A stretch of DNA of 55,585 bases from Fodinibius salsisoli (GTDB taxonomy: Bacteria > Bacteroidota > Rhodothermia > Balneolales > Balneolaceae). The notes beneath the pieces are model-generated. The model had not been told where the DNA came from and did no database searches. It worked only from the letters and a program-made list of their open reading frames with translations. This document shows positions 35,073 through 44,868 of the stretch, piece after piece; the stretch's first letter is position 1; every line of letters starts with the position of its first letter. The stretch is from assembly GCF_026229185.1 (NCBI RefSeq), contig NZ_JAGGJA010000020.1:1-55585 (forward strand). Direction: 5' to 3'. The position numbers were made by a program, and so were the translations under genes.

Positions 35073-36128
35073 TCATTCAAAAAGCTTCTCGAAGTTTTCA
35101 TTAAAAGGGGGTTCAACAAGTCCCTTTTCGGTAATAAATCCTGTAACATATTTATGGGGAGTGACGTCGAAAGCGGGATTATAGGTCTCGGTCTTTTTAG
35201 GGGCCACTTCGGACCCATTAAACTGAGTAATTTCATCATCCTCGCGTTCTTCGATGGGGATGTCATCGCCATTGTCCAGTTCCATATCGATAGTAGAGAG
35301 GGGAACAGCTACATAAAAGGGAATGTCATTTTCATGAGCCAGTACAGCGAGGGGATAGGTACCAATTTTATTAGCTACATCACCATTGGCAGCTACGCGA
35401 TCGGCTCCGACTAATGCCATATCCACATCACCACGGCGTATTAAAGAGCCTGCCGTAGAATCAGTGATTAGTTTCATCGGAATTTCTGCATTCTTCAGCT
35501 CCCAGGCTGTCAGTCGAGAACCCTGCAGCAGAGGTCGGGTTTCATCAACCCAAACATGGATATCCTTGCCTTCTTCATGGGCATGAAAAATTACAGATAA
35601 AGCCGTTCCATATTGACCGGTTGCAAGGCTGCCGGTATTGCAGTGGGTAAGAATCTTAGATTTTTTGCCGACGAGTTTTACGCCTTCTTCTCCAATTTTT
35701 TTGCAGGTGCGCTTATCCTCATCGTGAATTGTTTTCGCTGTTTTGAGGACAATATCCTTAATCTCTGCTATGTCTTTATCTTTATGAGCCTGAATAGTCG
35801 TTTTAAGCCGATCAAGAGCCCAGTGTAGATTAACCGCGGTTGGCCGTGCTGTTTCCAGGTATTCAGCAACTCGTTCCACTTCTATAAAAAAGCTTTGGAA
35901 TGAGTTTTCCGGTAACTCCTTAATACCGAGATAGAATCCATAAGCAGCCGCAATGCCGATGGCCGGGGCACCACGTACGCGCAATTTTTTGATCGCTTCC
36001 CACATACGTCCTACATCCCGAATGTCGCTATATACTTCACGTCCGGGCAAGTAGGTTTGGTCAAGAATACGAACGTGGTCTTCACGCCATTCAATAGATT
36101 GTATAGCCGTTGCAGTATTGTTGCTCAT
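35073..36128 (-). CDS. mtnA: Methylthioribose-1-phosphate isomerase
   Basis: A 351-aa protein of the eIF2B-alpha/MtnA family that converts 5-methylthioribose-1-phosphate to methylthioribulose-1-phosphate in methionine salvage. It shows KLRVRGAPAIGIAAAYG (about 47-63), LTHCNTGSLATGQYGTALSV (catalytic Cys about 160), VDETRPLLQGSRLTAWEL and MALVGADRVAANGDVANKIGTYPLAVLA (catalytic Asp), and the terminal FDVTPHKYVTGFITEKGL. A 43-codon ORF ends three bases before its ATG (TAATTTATG), so the two are probably translated together. Confidence 0.95.
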   Translation of the reverse strand: MSNNTATAIQSIEWREDHVRILDQTYLPGREVYSDIRDVGRMWEAIKKLRVRGAPAIGIAAAYGFYLGIKELPENSFQSFFIEVERVAEYLETARPTAVNLHWALDRLKTTIQAHKDKDIAEIKDIVLKTAKTIHDEDKRTCKKIGEEGVKLVGKKSKILTHCNTGSLATGQYGTALSVIFHAHEEGKDIHVWVDETRPLLQGSRLTAWELKNAEIPMKLITDSTAGSLIRRGDVDMALVGADRVAANGDVANKIGTYPLAVLAHENDIPFYVAVPLSTIDMELDNGDDIPIEEREDDEITQFNGSEVAPKKTETYNPAFDVTPHKYVTGFITEKGLVEPPFNENFEKLFE

Positions 36129-36131
36129 AAA

Positions 36132-36263
36132 TTATTCTTTATTGTTTTCTTTAGCTTTATAAGCCTTTCCAGACTCACTTAGTTTTGAAATTTTTTGGTA
36201 AAATTGATAGAGTTGATTCAGCTTTTCAACTTTTTTTTCAATTGGGGTCTTTGGGTTCATCAT
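36132..36263 (-). CDS. Small basic protein, 43 aa, directly upstream of mtnA
   Basis: Minus-strand ORF from ATG-ATG at 36263/36260 to TAA at 36132-36134. The peptide begins MMNPKTPIEKKVEKLNQL and continues YQFYQKISKLSESG, KAYKAKENNKE: highly charged, Lys-rich, no cysteines, probably helical and soluble. The stop lies three bases before the mtnA ATG, so translational coupling is likely. A perfect 10-bp hairpin (36274-36297) lies 10 bases before its start. I recognise no family; it could be a real small protein or a leader peptide for mtnA. Confidence 0.5.
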   Translation of the reverse strand: MMNPKTPIEKKVEKLNQLYQFYQKISKLSESGKAYKAKENNKE

Positions 36264-36273
36264 TCTTGTAGCT

Positions 36274-36297
36274 GTTTCAAGCGTCCACGCTTGAAAC
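36274..36297. promoter_or_regulatory. Perfect hairpin in the mtnA leader
   Basis: GTTTCAAGCG (36274-36283), TCCA loop, CGCTTGAAAC (36288-36297). It lies just before the 43-codon ORF in the minus-strand transcript. It is either a 5'-UTR hairpin that affects initiation, or a REP-like element; GGACGCTT occurs again a few bases away at about 36318. Confidence 0.45.
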
Positions 36298-36393
36298 AAG
36301 TTTTATACGATGAGTATGGACGCTTACCACAAGAGGGGATTGCTCCTTCTTGTAATATCCGATTTCTGATCGCCAATTTCTAATTTTGGATCA

Positions 36394-38100
36394 TTAATAT
36401 CCTCGGGCTGCACCGTCGCCCCGGGGATCCGCTGCGCCAAACTTCATTCCTTTGGCATCAATGAAGATGGTATGTGCACGGCCTAATCCACCAGAAGGGT
36501 CTAAGATATGTCCTTTGTCGTTGAGGATAGCACGCGTATCAGGACTAAGACCAAATTTTTCGTAGAACAGCTTGTCCGGCATCCATTGATGGTGAAAGCG
36601 AGGGGCAGAGATCGCTTGCTGAGGGGACATCTCAAAAACAGCCATATTCAAAAAATTATGTAATGTGGCTGTAATGATCCGAGGTCCGCCGGCAGCGCCT
36701 AAAACCATTCGAACGGAATCATTTTGGGTTACGATAGCTGGCGACATACTACTGAGCATTCGTTTTTGGGGCTCAATGGCGTTGGCTTTTCCCTGGATAA
36801 GACCAAACATATTGGGTTCTCCCGGCTTAGCTGTAAAATCATCCATTTCATTATTGAGGAAGAATCCAGCTCCACTTACAGCTACTTTGCTTCCAAAATT
36901 GCCATTTAGCGTAGTGGTGACAGAAACGGCATTGCCGTGTTCATCCACAACAGAGTAGTGGGTGGTTTCGGGAGATTCATACCGAAAAGGAATATTACCG
37001 TGACCAACATCATCACTGGAGGAAGCTTTATCCCAGCTAAAGCTTTGCATCCGTTCTTCGTTGTAACTGTCACTGAGCAGCTTTTTCTGCGGGATATCCA
37101 CGAAGTCAGGGTCCCCTAAAAAGTGAGCCCGATCCGCAAAAGCACGGCGCATGGTTTCAGTAACGGTGTGGACATATTTCGCAGAATTAAACCCCATTTC
37201 CTGCAGATCGTAAGGGCGAAGCATATCTAATATTTGGCTGATGGCAATACTGCCACTGCTCGGGGGTGGCATGATGTGCAGATCATACCCATTCATAGAG
37301 GCTTTGACCGGTTCGCGCCACACACTCTTGTAGTTTTTAAGATCTTTATGCGAAATGAGTCCACCATTTTCTTGCATTTCTGCTACGATTAAATCAGCCG
37401 TTTTGCCCTCATAAAAACCTTCTCGTCCATCTGTAGCAATACGCTGCAGGGTCTGAGCCAAATCAGTTTGTTGGAACAGATCTCCTTCTTGCCAATCTTG
37501 GGTGGTATCACTTGGAACAAAATATCGGGTAGAACCAGCATATTTTTGAAGGACACCATCATATTCATTAAGTACTTCCGCTTGAGCATAGGAAAGGGGA
37601 TAGCCCTTACGTGCCAGCTCAATGGCCGGCTGAATAGTTTCTGCAAGGGATAAGTTACCATACTCCTCAAGGGCCTCAACCATGCCGTCCACGACGCCGG
37701 GCACACCCGCCGCCAAAGCTCCTTCGCGACTTAGCTTGGGGACATATTCGCCGTCACGAATATACATATCGGGCCCTGCTTTGAGCGGAGCTTGCTCGCG
37801 AAAATCGAGCGTTCGATCTGTGCCATCCGCCAAGTGAATAACCATAAATCCGCCGCCGCCAATATTGCCGGCGCGAGGCAGTGTGACGGCCAGGGCAAAT
37901 TGAACGGCTACGGCTGCATCCACGGCATTACCGCCTTGCCGAAGTATTTGTTTGCCCACTTGCGAAGCGTGTTTTTCGGCCGATACTACAACCGCATGCT
38001 CATATTGATTGGCGGTACCTACCTGGGCATAGCTATAATTTGAGAGTACGAACAAAAAAATGAGGCATAGATATATTACAATACGGGAGAGAGACTTCAT
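36394..38100 (-). CDS. ggt: Gamma-glutamyltransferase
   Basis: A 568-aa enzyme from the ATG at 38100 (MKSLSRIV), which gives a clean signal peptide ending near SNYSYAQ; an upstream ATG at 38139 adds 13 residues and spoils it. It carries the autoprocessing and catalytic Thr at about 380 in PETTHYSVVDEHGNAVSVTTTLN, the substrate residues NIGGGGFMVI, LDFREQAP, and the small-subunit end GGPRIITATL. It is exported, cleaves itself into two chains and hydrolyses or transfers gamma-glutamyl groups of glutathione-like compounds. It lies downstream of the TonB receptor on the same strand, with a terminator between them. Confidence 0.95.
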   Translation of the reverse strand: MKSLSRIVIYLCLIFLFVLSNYSYAQVGTANQYEHAVVVSAEKHASQVGKQILRQGGNAVDAAVAVQFALAVTLPRAGNIGGGGFMVIHLADGTDRTLDFREQAPLKAGPDMYIRDGEYVPKLSREGALAAGVPGVVDGMVEALEEYGNLSLAETIQPAIELARKGYPLSYAQAEVLNEYDGVLQKYAGSTRYFVPSDTTQDWQEGDLFQQTDLAQTLQRIATDGREGFYEGKTADLIVAEMQENGGLISHKDLKNYKSVWREPVKASMNGYDLHIMPPPSSGSIAISQILDMLRPYDLQEMGFNSAKYVHTVTETMRRAFADRAHFLGDPDFVDIPQKKLLSDSYNEERMQSFSWDKASSSDDVGHGNIPFRYESPETTHYSVVDEHGNAVSVTTTLNGNFGSKVAVSGAGFFLNNEMDDFTAKPGEPNMFGLIQGKANAIEPQKRMLSSMSPAIVTQNDSVRMVLGAAGGPRIITATLHNFLNMAVFEMSPQQAISAPRFHHQWMPDKLFYEKFGLSPDTRAILNDKGHILDPSGGLGRAHTIFIDAKGMKFGAADPRGDGAARGY

Positions 38101-38165
38101 ATAATTGATTTTGGCTTTAACACTTACACAAATATCCACTTAATATATCGAGATGAAATTAAAAA

Positions 38166-38196
38166 TGCCGAAGGCCTCAAGGTAAGGCCTCCGGCA
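38166..38196 (-). terminator. Terminator after the TonB receptor
   Basis: Stem TGCCGAAGGCCT / AGGCCTCCGGCA (11 of 12 pairs), 13 bases past the receptor stop, followed on the minus strand by ATTTTTAATTT. Confidence 0.85.
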
Positions 38197-38208
38197 GGGA
38201 TGTCAAAG

Positions 38209-40896
38209 TTAAAGGGTAATGCTAAGTTTTGAATAGACGTACCTTCCATTAAAGCCGATAGGAGAGGCCGTGGGATAGGGGAAGATACCTAAAAAGTTCT
38301 CGCTGGCCGGTGTCAGGTCGGGATAATTGTCCAGCAGGTTACGAGCTCCGACCGTAATCGTGGCATAATTATCCACTATGTCGTAACTGGTGGACATATT
38401 GACGATCCACTCTGAACCGAGTGTGTAATCCTCGTCTGGAGCATCATCGGGGACCAACACCTCACCATATCGTTTGGTAATCGTGGAAAAACTGAAAGGT
38501 CCTTTATCGTAGGTTGCTTCCAGATTCAGGGTATTTTTCGGACGTTCTCTGGCTAATTCCAGCCGTGCTTCACGGCCAAAAATACTTTGTCCAAATGATT
38601 CATCTAACTGGGAGGGCGTTCGAATGTCGCTTACCAGCCGATTGCGTGTGGAATTGAAGGAGCTTTTTAATAGCAGGGAGCCCTCTTCGCCAATGAGAGT
38701 ACGATAGGAAGCCGTAAGGTCAATGCCCCAGGTTCGGGTATCGATAGCATTGGAAAATACCTGCACGCGTTGAGCGCCGAATTCAGAAACCAATGCTTCA
38801 ATTTCTTCACCTGCTAAGTTCCCCGACAGGATAATCCGGTCTTCAATATCTATATGGAATACATCAACGGTGAAGGTAAAGTTGTCAGTTGGACTGACGG
38901 CCAGTCCTCCGCTTGCGTTGAAAGAGGTTTCCTCCTTCAGGTCGGGCACGCCCAGGGCATTTGCCACATTGCTGGAGTTGTTAAAAAGGCCAACCTCATA
39001 AGGTACATTGTCGATAAAAGTAGTCGATATCTTGGAAAAGTATCGCTGGGCCAGGTTGGGAGCCCGAAATCCTGTACTGACGGCTCCGCGGAAGACGAGT
39101 TCTTCTTGCGGCTGAAAACGGAGTGCCAGCTTACCGGTCAGGGTCTCCCCAAAGTCGCTGTAGCTCTCAAAGCGGCCTGCTACATTTACCAGCAACTGTT
39201 CGGTCACATCGGATTCGAGGTCGATATAAGCTCCAACATTAGACCGGTTTTCATCCACTTCTTGCGAGGGACGGAATCCGGGAAACACTTGTGCACCCGG
39301 AGCGGCACGCCCACCATTTTGATTTTCTTTGACAGGCCCGTCAACATAGGAAGCTTCTTCACCGGCTTCAATCTGGTATTGATCAATACGATAGATAGCA
39401 CCGGCGGCTACATTCAGTGGTCCGGCCAAGCCAACATCGTAGGTTCGCGAAAGATCGAGCATGGCATGCGACTGCTGAAAAGAGACGGTTCCGGCATAAA
39501 AGGAGGTGGGGGAATTGGGTCCAAGCGTAACATTAAGCGAATTGTCAATATTGTATTCAAATTCATTACCGCCGGTTTGGATGTTTAGATCATAATTCCA
39601 GTCACCTAACAAGCCACGCAATCCCAGTGAGCCCGAGTAGTCACCGGTTTTGATATCGAATTCAGGCAAAAAACCCTGTGGATAGATATCCGGCCAGTTT
39701 CGACCTCCTAAACCACGCCGATAGAATCCTTGTCCCAGTGCATCTCGGTAACTGTAGCCTCCAAAAGCATACACTTCAGCTGATTCGCTGACCGGCACGG
39801 CGGCATCGGTCCATAGGTAGTAATTATTGGACTCCCCGTTGCCCCAGTGAAAATTTGGTTGGGGGATAGGATTATTTTTCGTCATCACTTCATTTACACC
39901 ATCCCCGTCCATATCCAAGACTTCATCAGCGTCGCCTTCCACAATTTGGTCGCGCGGATCCGGTCCGGCACGGTTGGTGGGATCACGAAATCGGATTTCA
40001 CCAAAAAGATTGATATATCCACCTTCTCCGACAGGGATACCGTAAGCAGCATTGATGTCATGGGTGGTTCCGTCATTGGAAAAATCATCTGTGGCGTGAC
40101 CGCCAATCTTATAGTCCAGAGAAAGAGGAACAGGTCGGTCAATAAGTTCAATGTTCACAACCCCGGCAATAGCGTCGGAGCCGTATTGTGCGGCCGCTCC
40201 ATCCCGCAGAACTTCCATCTGCTTAACGGCACTGGCCGGTATCGCATTCATATCTACCGGACTGGATCCTTTTTGGATGCCCGATCCGAGGCGATTTACT
40301 AAGGCCGATTTATGCCTGCGTTTACCGTTGATTAAGACCAGTGTATGGTCGGGACTGAGTCCGCGAAGTGTAAAAGAACGGAGGGCATCCATACCATCAG
40401 CCACGGTTTGACGCGGAAAGTTCACAGAGGGAGATACCTGCTGAAGCATCAGGCCTACTTCGGACGTCCCGGTTTTTTCGAGATCGTCAGCGGTATAGAC
40501 ATCCACCGGTACCGCCAGTTCGTCTGCCGCCGTATGGGAGGCCCTGGAACCGACCGTAACGGTAACTTCTCCCATCGTGGCGCCCGGTTGCATGGTAAAA
40601 TCGCGGTTAAGCTCTTCGCCAGCTTCCAGCGTAATGGCTGTTTCAATGGATTGAAATCCAACAAATGTGACCCTGAGGGTATAGGTGCCCGGGTCAATAT
40701 TGTCGATTTCATAAGCCCCTTCGGCATCGGAAGCCGTTCCCTGTGAGCTTTCAACAAGCAATACATTTGCCCCGGCAAGAGGCTCACCATCCGTATCGGT
40801 AATGGTACCCCTGATAGTAGCGGAGGATTGAGCTAACGTTAATATTGGAACTAAGAAAAGAATAATGAAAGAGCATAGAGTAACTATCTTTTTCAT
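38209..40896 (-). CDS. TonB-dependent outer-membrane receptor
   Basis: An 895-aa receptor: signal peptide (ends near TLAQSS, residue 24), an N-terminal carboxypeptidase-regulatory-like domain (SATIRGTITDTDGEPLAGANVLL...YTLRVTFVGFQS, about 25-105), a plug domain (VPVDVYTADDLEKTG, RGLSPDHTLVLINGKRRH, VLRDGAAAQYGSDAIAGVVNI), then a 22-strand barrel ending in YVYSKLSITL. A calcium-binding-like DxDGDGVNE occurs in an outer loop (about 320). It takes up an unknown nutrient with TonB energy. It has no SusD partner, so a SusCD polysaccharide system is unlikely. The gene stands alone upstream of ggt. Confidence 0.93.
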   Translation of the reverse strand: MKKIVTLCSFIILFLVPILTLAQSSATIRGTITDTDGEPLAGANVLLVESSQGTASDAEGAYEIDNIDPGTYTLRVTFVGFQSIETAITLEAGEELNRDFTMQPGATMGEVTVTVGSRASHTAADELAVPVDVYTADDLEKTGTSEVGLMLQQVSPSVNFPRQTVADGMDALRSFTLRGLSPDHTLVLINGKRRHKSALVNRLGSGIQKGSSPVDMNAIPASAVKQMEVLRDGAAAQYGSDAIAGVVNIELIDRPVPLSLDYKIGGHATDDFSNDGTTHDINAAYGIPVGEGGYINLFGEIRFRDPTNRAGPDPRDQIVEGDADEVLDMDGDGVNEVMTKNNPIPQPNFHWGNGESNNYYLWTDAAVPVSESAEVYAFGGYSYRDALGQGFYRRGLGGRNWPDIYPQGFLPEFDIKTGDYSGSLGLRGLLGDWNYDLNIQTGGNEFEYNIDNSLNVTLGPNSPTSFYAGTVSFQQSHAMLDLSRTYDVGLAGPLNVAAGAIYRIDQYQIEAGEEASYVDGPVKENQNGGRAAPGAQVFPGFRPSQEVDENRSNVGAYIDLESDVTEQLLVNVAGRFESYSDFGETLTGKLALRFQPQEELVFRGAVSTGFRAPNLAQRYFSKISTTFIDNVPYEVGLFNNSSNVANALGVPDLKEETSFNASGGLAVSPTDNFTFTVDVFHIDIEDRIILSGNLAGEEIEALVSEFGAQRVQVFSNAIDTRTWGIDLTASYRTLIGEEGSLLLKSSFNSTRNRLVSDIRTPSQLDESFGQSIFGREARLELARERPKNTLNLEATYDKGPFSFSTITKRYGEVLVPDDAPDEDYTLGSEWIVNMSTSYDIVDNYATITVGARNLLDNYPDLTPASENFLGIFPYPTASPIGFNGRYVYSKLSITL

Positions 40897-41087
40897 AATA
40901 GACTTATTTTGTTGATCGGTAACTATTTGATATACATCCCAAAAGGAGAAAACCTAACATTTTTATTGGTATTCATCATTCCGATGATGAAAAATTAACT
41001 TATTGCAAGTCAATAGGGTTGTTAAATTAATAGATATAGGTAGGTAGCGAAATACAATTAGTTGTACAAAAGAAAAGTATAGATAGA

Positions 41088-41273
41088 TTAATCTTCCATA
41101 AACCCGACCTGCTGGGCGGCATGGATGGCGTGCAGCAAGTCCTTCAACTCTATCCTGAGCGTTGGATGTTGTTTAGTCGCCTTAAGAATAAATTGCTTTT
41201 GTTCATTCAGTGATTTAAAACATAACGCCTGATCCAGTATTTTTTCTATTCGCTTCCATTTTTGTCGATTCAT
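41088..41273 (-). CDS. 61-aa protein resembling the N-terminus of the neighbouring kinase
   Basis: MNRQKWKRIEKILDQAL... parallels the first 60 residues of the kinase upstream on the same strand (MSDLNWDRVETIIDQAL...): shared W-x-R-x-E-x-I-x-DQAL, then xxFI and a LLxxI block (ELKDLLHAIHAA versus EITTLLESISDS). Such a leader domain precedes many Rhodothermia kinases that follow ECF sigma genes. So this is either a kinase gene that lost its catalytic part or a stand-alone small domain. It is 198 bases downstream of the kinase stop. A full-length ORF with ATG and stop favours a small gene, but a relic is equally possible. Confidence 0.5.
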   Translation of the reverse strand: MNRQKWKRIEKILDQALCFKSLNEQKQFILKATKQHPTLRIELKDLLHAIHAAQQVGFMED

Positions 41274-41471
41274 AGAGTCCTTCTCTCTTTTTGTATCCGA
41301 TGCCGTTTGGTATAATTATATACGAATTTTAAACGAGATTAAGCTCACAGTAGAAGAGATTGATTTAGAAAAGGGATCAGTCACGAGGGGGGGAGATGCA
41401 CTGTGCTCTTGGTGGAATGCAACTTGTAGGATACTATGAAAAATTAATATGGTGTATGCAAGTTCTCTCTA

Positions 41472-44219
41472 TTAATTTACATCATTGCCCGCGGCTCGCT
41501 GGCTTTTTTCTAAATATGCCATAGCTTCAGTTACCCGTTTGCTATCAGCATCAAAATTAGTTTTTAAAATCTTTATTGCCTGCTTAAAAAACTCTTTGGC
41601 TTCACTGCTATTTTGTTGCTTTAAATGTAGTATGCCATAGTTGACAAGGTACTCCCCGATTCGATAATGGTCCTCTGGAAATTCTTCTAAAAATATACTC
41701 TCCGCTTCTGCAAAAACAGAGTCAGCTTGTGTATAGCGTCCGGCTTTTGTCAAAATAGCTCCCATCTTATTCAAATCAATACCAACTTCAGGATGTTTGG
41801 CCCCCAATCTGGCTTTATCAATTTTAACCACACGTTTTATCAGGTCATGAGCACGATCATAGTTTCCAAGGTCCATAAGTACGTCAGCCAGGTTGTATAG
41901 CGGCATGGCCAGATCGGGATTATCGCTATCCAGATGCTTTTGGTATAGAAGCAGCGATTGCTCATAGTTATTTTTCGCTGGCTGAAGCTTCCCGCGGGCT
42001 TTCTGCATCATGGCCAGGTTATTCAGACTTTTAGCATACATGGCACTGGTATCACCAAATAGTTGTTTGGTAAGATCCGCATCTTTCTGGGCATAGTAAT
42101 GGGCTTGCTCCAGATCGCCCAACAGGCGATAGGTACGAGCCAGCATGGCATAGTTGGAACTTAACTGAGAGTTATTCTCGCCATATAAGGCTTTATATCC
42201 GTCCAATGATTTCAGCAGGTATTCCTCAGCTTGTTCGTATTCACTCCGGTAGTGGTGGAGCATACCCAGACGATATTGGGTCATCGCAATATTTACATGT
42301 AAGCTGTCATAGTAGTTTGTAAAGAAGTTGAGTGCTTGGTTAAAATGGCTTTCTGCTTGCTGGTATTTACCCAAAAAGAGCTCCGTTTCGCCCAGGTTAG
42401 CCAGCATCGTGTGGTAGTCAGGCGACTGGGTTTTTCCGTGTATCTTATCAAGGCTGTCCGCTTTTAAGAAAAGATACCTGGCTTTTTTATAATTTGACTG
42501 AAGAAATTGGTTTGAGGCATAAATGGATATCTTATCAGAAAGCGATTCAGAATGTCCATCATTGAGCGTAGAATCGATGGACAGTGCTTCCAGGATGTAG
42601 TCTTCAGCTTCACCGTACTGTTGGATTTCGTGATTATAGTTAGCCAGGTCACTTAAGATGCCAGCAGTTTGCAGGTTATGGGTTCCATAATAACCTCTGC
42701 TGCGGGATAATGCCTTGGTTAGGGCTATTTCTGCCTTTTCAAATTCATCAATATTAGAGAAGGCATCACCAATGGAGGCCATCATCTCGATATACATTTG
42801 TGGCCGATCTTTTAATTCATTTTCTACCTTTTGCATACCGGCAACTAACAATTCAGTAGTGGACTGTTCTCTGCCCGAATAATTTTCATTATCAGGATTA
42901 CCCCGGTCGAACATATCCAGCATAAATCCCTTGATTTCCTGCGCCCGCTCGGCTTCAAATTGTGCTTGGTTTCGTTCTTCGGTGATACGCCAGGTATAAA
43001 AGCCAGTGAATCCAATGATAAGTAACAAGATACCAGCCGCTACAGCTAACCCCTGCTTGTGCCGTTTTAAAAACTTTTGAGTTCGGTATCTAAAAGTTCC
43101 TTTCTGTGCTGAGACTGGAAGTCCCCGTTGGTAGTTACTTAGATCATCCAAGAACTCATTGGCAACCCTGTACCTGTTTTCAGGCTGTTTTCTGATTGCT
43201 TTCAGGGCAATAGCATCAAGATCGCCATGGAGTTTCCTGGACAGGCCTGTATTTTGCGCCCGGGCACTTGGCTTGGGTGGATTTGTTTCCAGGATAATTT
43301 GTTCAATTTCGTAAGGGGACTGATCTTCAAAATCATATGGTCCTTGCCCAGCCATTAACTCATAAAAGAGAATCCCAAGGGCATACAGGTCAGTAGCAGT
43401 CGTAATATTTTGTTGCTTAACTTGTTCAGGAGCGGCATAGCGGGGGGTGAGCATCCGTGCACCTGTTCTGGTTAAAGATCCATCGTGTGATTCGTTCTCC
43501 AGCAGTTTTGAGATTCCAAAATCAAGGATCTTGATATTTCCATCCGTATCGACGAGAATGTTGCCGGGCTTAAGGTCTCGATGGATCACCAGGTTTTCGT
43601 GGGCATAGCGGATCGCTTCCAGCACCTTTTTAAAGAGGTTGATTTTTACATCCGTACGTATCTTGTTTTCGCGACAATATGTATGAATAGGCATTCCATC
43701 CACATACTCCATAATGATATATGGAAAGCCATCCTCCGTCATGCCACCATCAAAAAACTGGGCGATCCCGGGATGGTTGAGTCCGGCCAAAATCTGTTGT
43801 TCGCGTTTAAACCGTTGCAGGTTTTCTTTTGAAGCTCGTCCCCGGCGGATGATTTTAATTGCTACCCGATGATCGAATTCATCCGCCGAATGTTCAGCAA
43901 GATAGACCGCTCCCATCCCGCCTTCCCCGATCTTTTCTTTGATAAGGTAAGAACCAACCTTTGTATCAATCAGATTCCGCCCGGTGGAAATAAGTTCTAC
44001 ATCGTCAGCAATTTCCTGGTAAAATTCGCGCTGATAGTCTTGAGGGTCTTCAAGCCACCCTTCCGAATCGGAAATGGATTCGAGGAGTGTCGTAATTTCT
44101 CCTTTTAAACGTTCATTTTCTCCACACTCCTGCTCAATGAAGGTCTCCCGGTCTTCTTTCGGTAACTCCAGTGCCTGGTCGATGATCGTTTCTACTCGGT
44201 CCCAGTTGAGATCACTCAT
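41472..44219 (-). CDS. Membrane serine/threonine kinase with TPR domain
   Basis: A 915-aa protein. Residues 1-60 form an alpha-helical leader. The kinase domain runs about 90-370: IGEGGMGAVYLAEH (glycine loop 98-110), VAIK with Lys122, HRDLKPGNILV (catalytic Asp215), ILDFGISKL (Asp233) and TPRYAAPEQ. A membrane helix at about 393-412 (GLAVAAGILLLIIGFTGFYTW) follows, then about ten TPR repeats to the C-terminus, predicted outside the membrane. All catalytic residues are present. It lies 73 bases downstream of an ECF sigma gene, the usual Rhodothermia pairing. The TPR part probably senses or binds proteins at the cell envelope. Confidence 0.93.
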   Translation of the reverse strand: MSDLNWDRVETIIDQALELPKEDRETFIEQECGENERLKGEITTLLESISDSEGWLEDPQDYQREFYQEIADDVELISTGRNLIDTKVGSYLIKEKIGEGGMGAVYLAEHSADEFDHRVAIKIIRRGRASKENLQRFKREQQILAGLNHPGIAQFFDGGMTEDGFPYIIMEYVDGMPIHTYCRENKIRTDVKINLFKKVLEAIRYAHENLVIHRDLKPGNILVDTDGNIKILDFGISKLLENESHDGSLTRTGARMLTPRYAAPEQVKQQNITTATDLYALGILFYELMAGQGPYDFEDQSPYEIEQIILETNPPKPSARAQNTGLSRKLHGDLDAIALKAIRKQPENRYRVANEFLDDLSNYQRGLPVSAQKGTFRYRTQKFLKRHKQGLAVAAGILLLIIGFTGFYTWRITEERNQAQFEAERAQEIKGFMLDMFDRGNPDNENYSGREQSTTELLVAGMQKVENELKDRPQMYIEMMASIGDAFSNIDEFEKAEIALTKALSRSRGYYGTHNLQTAGILSDLANYNHEIQQYGEAEDYILEALSIDSTLNDGHSESLSDKISIYASNQFLQSNYKKARYLFLKADSLDKIHGKTQSPDYHTMLANLGETELFLGKYQQAESHFNQALNFFTNYYDSLHVNIAMTQYRLGMLHHYRSEYEQAEEYLLKSLDGYKALYGENNSQLSSNYAMLARTYRLLGDLEQAHYYAQKDADLTKQLFGDTSAMYAKSLNNLAMMQKARGKLQPAKNNYEQSLLLYQKHLDSDNPDLAMPLYNLADVLMDLGNYDRAHDLIKRVVKIDKARLGAKHPEVGIDLNKMGAILTKAGRYTQADSVFAEAESIFLEEFPEDHYRIGEYLVNYGILHLKQQNSSEAKEFFKQAIKILKTNFDADSKRVTEAMAYLEKSQRAAGNDVN

Positions 44220-44292
44220 GATAATTCAAAAAAGTATTGGTGAAAAGTAAAATATCCTGCCAAGAAGTATAATCCTTTACTAATGCATTGGG

Positions 44293-44868
44293 TCACGTGA
44301 TTTCGAATCGTCCTTTAAGCTCTCGGTGCAGCCATCCTCGGGCTTTTATCCAGTCGCGCTTAACGGTACTTGTGGAGATATCCAGTGCACTGGCCGTTTG
44401 CTCGATGGTCATATTTCCAAAAAATTTCATCTCAACTACCTTTACCAACCGTTCGTTTAGTTCACTCAGTTTGTCTAAAGCTTCGTCAATGCCCAATAAT
44501 TCCTGGGACTTCTCTTCTTGAGCGTGAAAAAGCTGGTCGATATAGGTCACATCCTCTTCTTTGCCTCCACGTTTTTCGGCATTCTTTTTTCGCGCATAAT
44601 CAATCAATATTTGTCGCATACAGCGAGAGGCTATAGCAAAGAAGTGACTTTTATTATTAAAGTCGATTTTGGTTTGATCAACCATCTTGAGGTATGCTTC
44701 ATGAACAAGCTCTGTCTTAGAAAGGGTATGTCCCTGGGATTGATGACTCATCTGGGCATAAGCCAGGCCTTTTAATTTTTCATAGATCAAAGGATATAGC
44801 TGATCGTAAACTTGCTCTTCTCCATCCTTTAGACGTAATAAAAGTTGGGTAACGCCCGGTTTATCCAT
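44293..44868 (-). CDS. ECF-type sigma-70 factor (TIGR02999-like)
   Basis: A 191-aa ECF sigma factor. Region 2 is FFAIASRCMRQILIDYARKKNAEKRGG; region 4 is LVKVVEMKFFGNMTIEQTASALDISTSTVKRDWIKARGWLHREL. LSKTELVHEAYLKM is the conserved linker of the subgroup that is normally encoded beside serine/threonine kinases with TPRs and no classical anti-sigma factor. It is directly upstream of such a kinase (73 bases), with which it may be in one operon. The start at 44868 gives a standard length. Confidence 0.93.
   Translation of the reverse strand: MDKPGVTQLLLRLKDGEEQVYDQLYPLIYEKLKGLAYAQMSHQSQGHTLSKTELVHEAYLKMVDQTKIDFNNKSHFFAIASRCMRQILIDYARKKNAEKRGGKEEDVTYIDQLFHAQEEKSQELLGIDEALDKLSELNERLVKVVEMKFFGNMTIEQTASALDISTSTVKRDWIKARGWLHRELKGRFEIT

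Noticed and set aside
39894-40302. Plus-strand ORFs inside the TonB receptor gene and other long antisense frames (for example 45798-46604)
   Set aside because: Each is opposite a clearly recognised gene and shows no domain; these are shadow frames.
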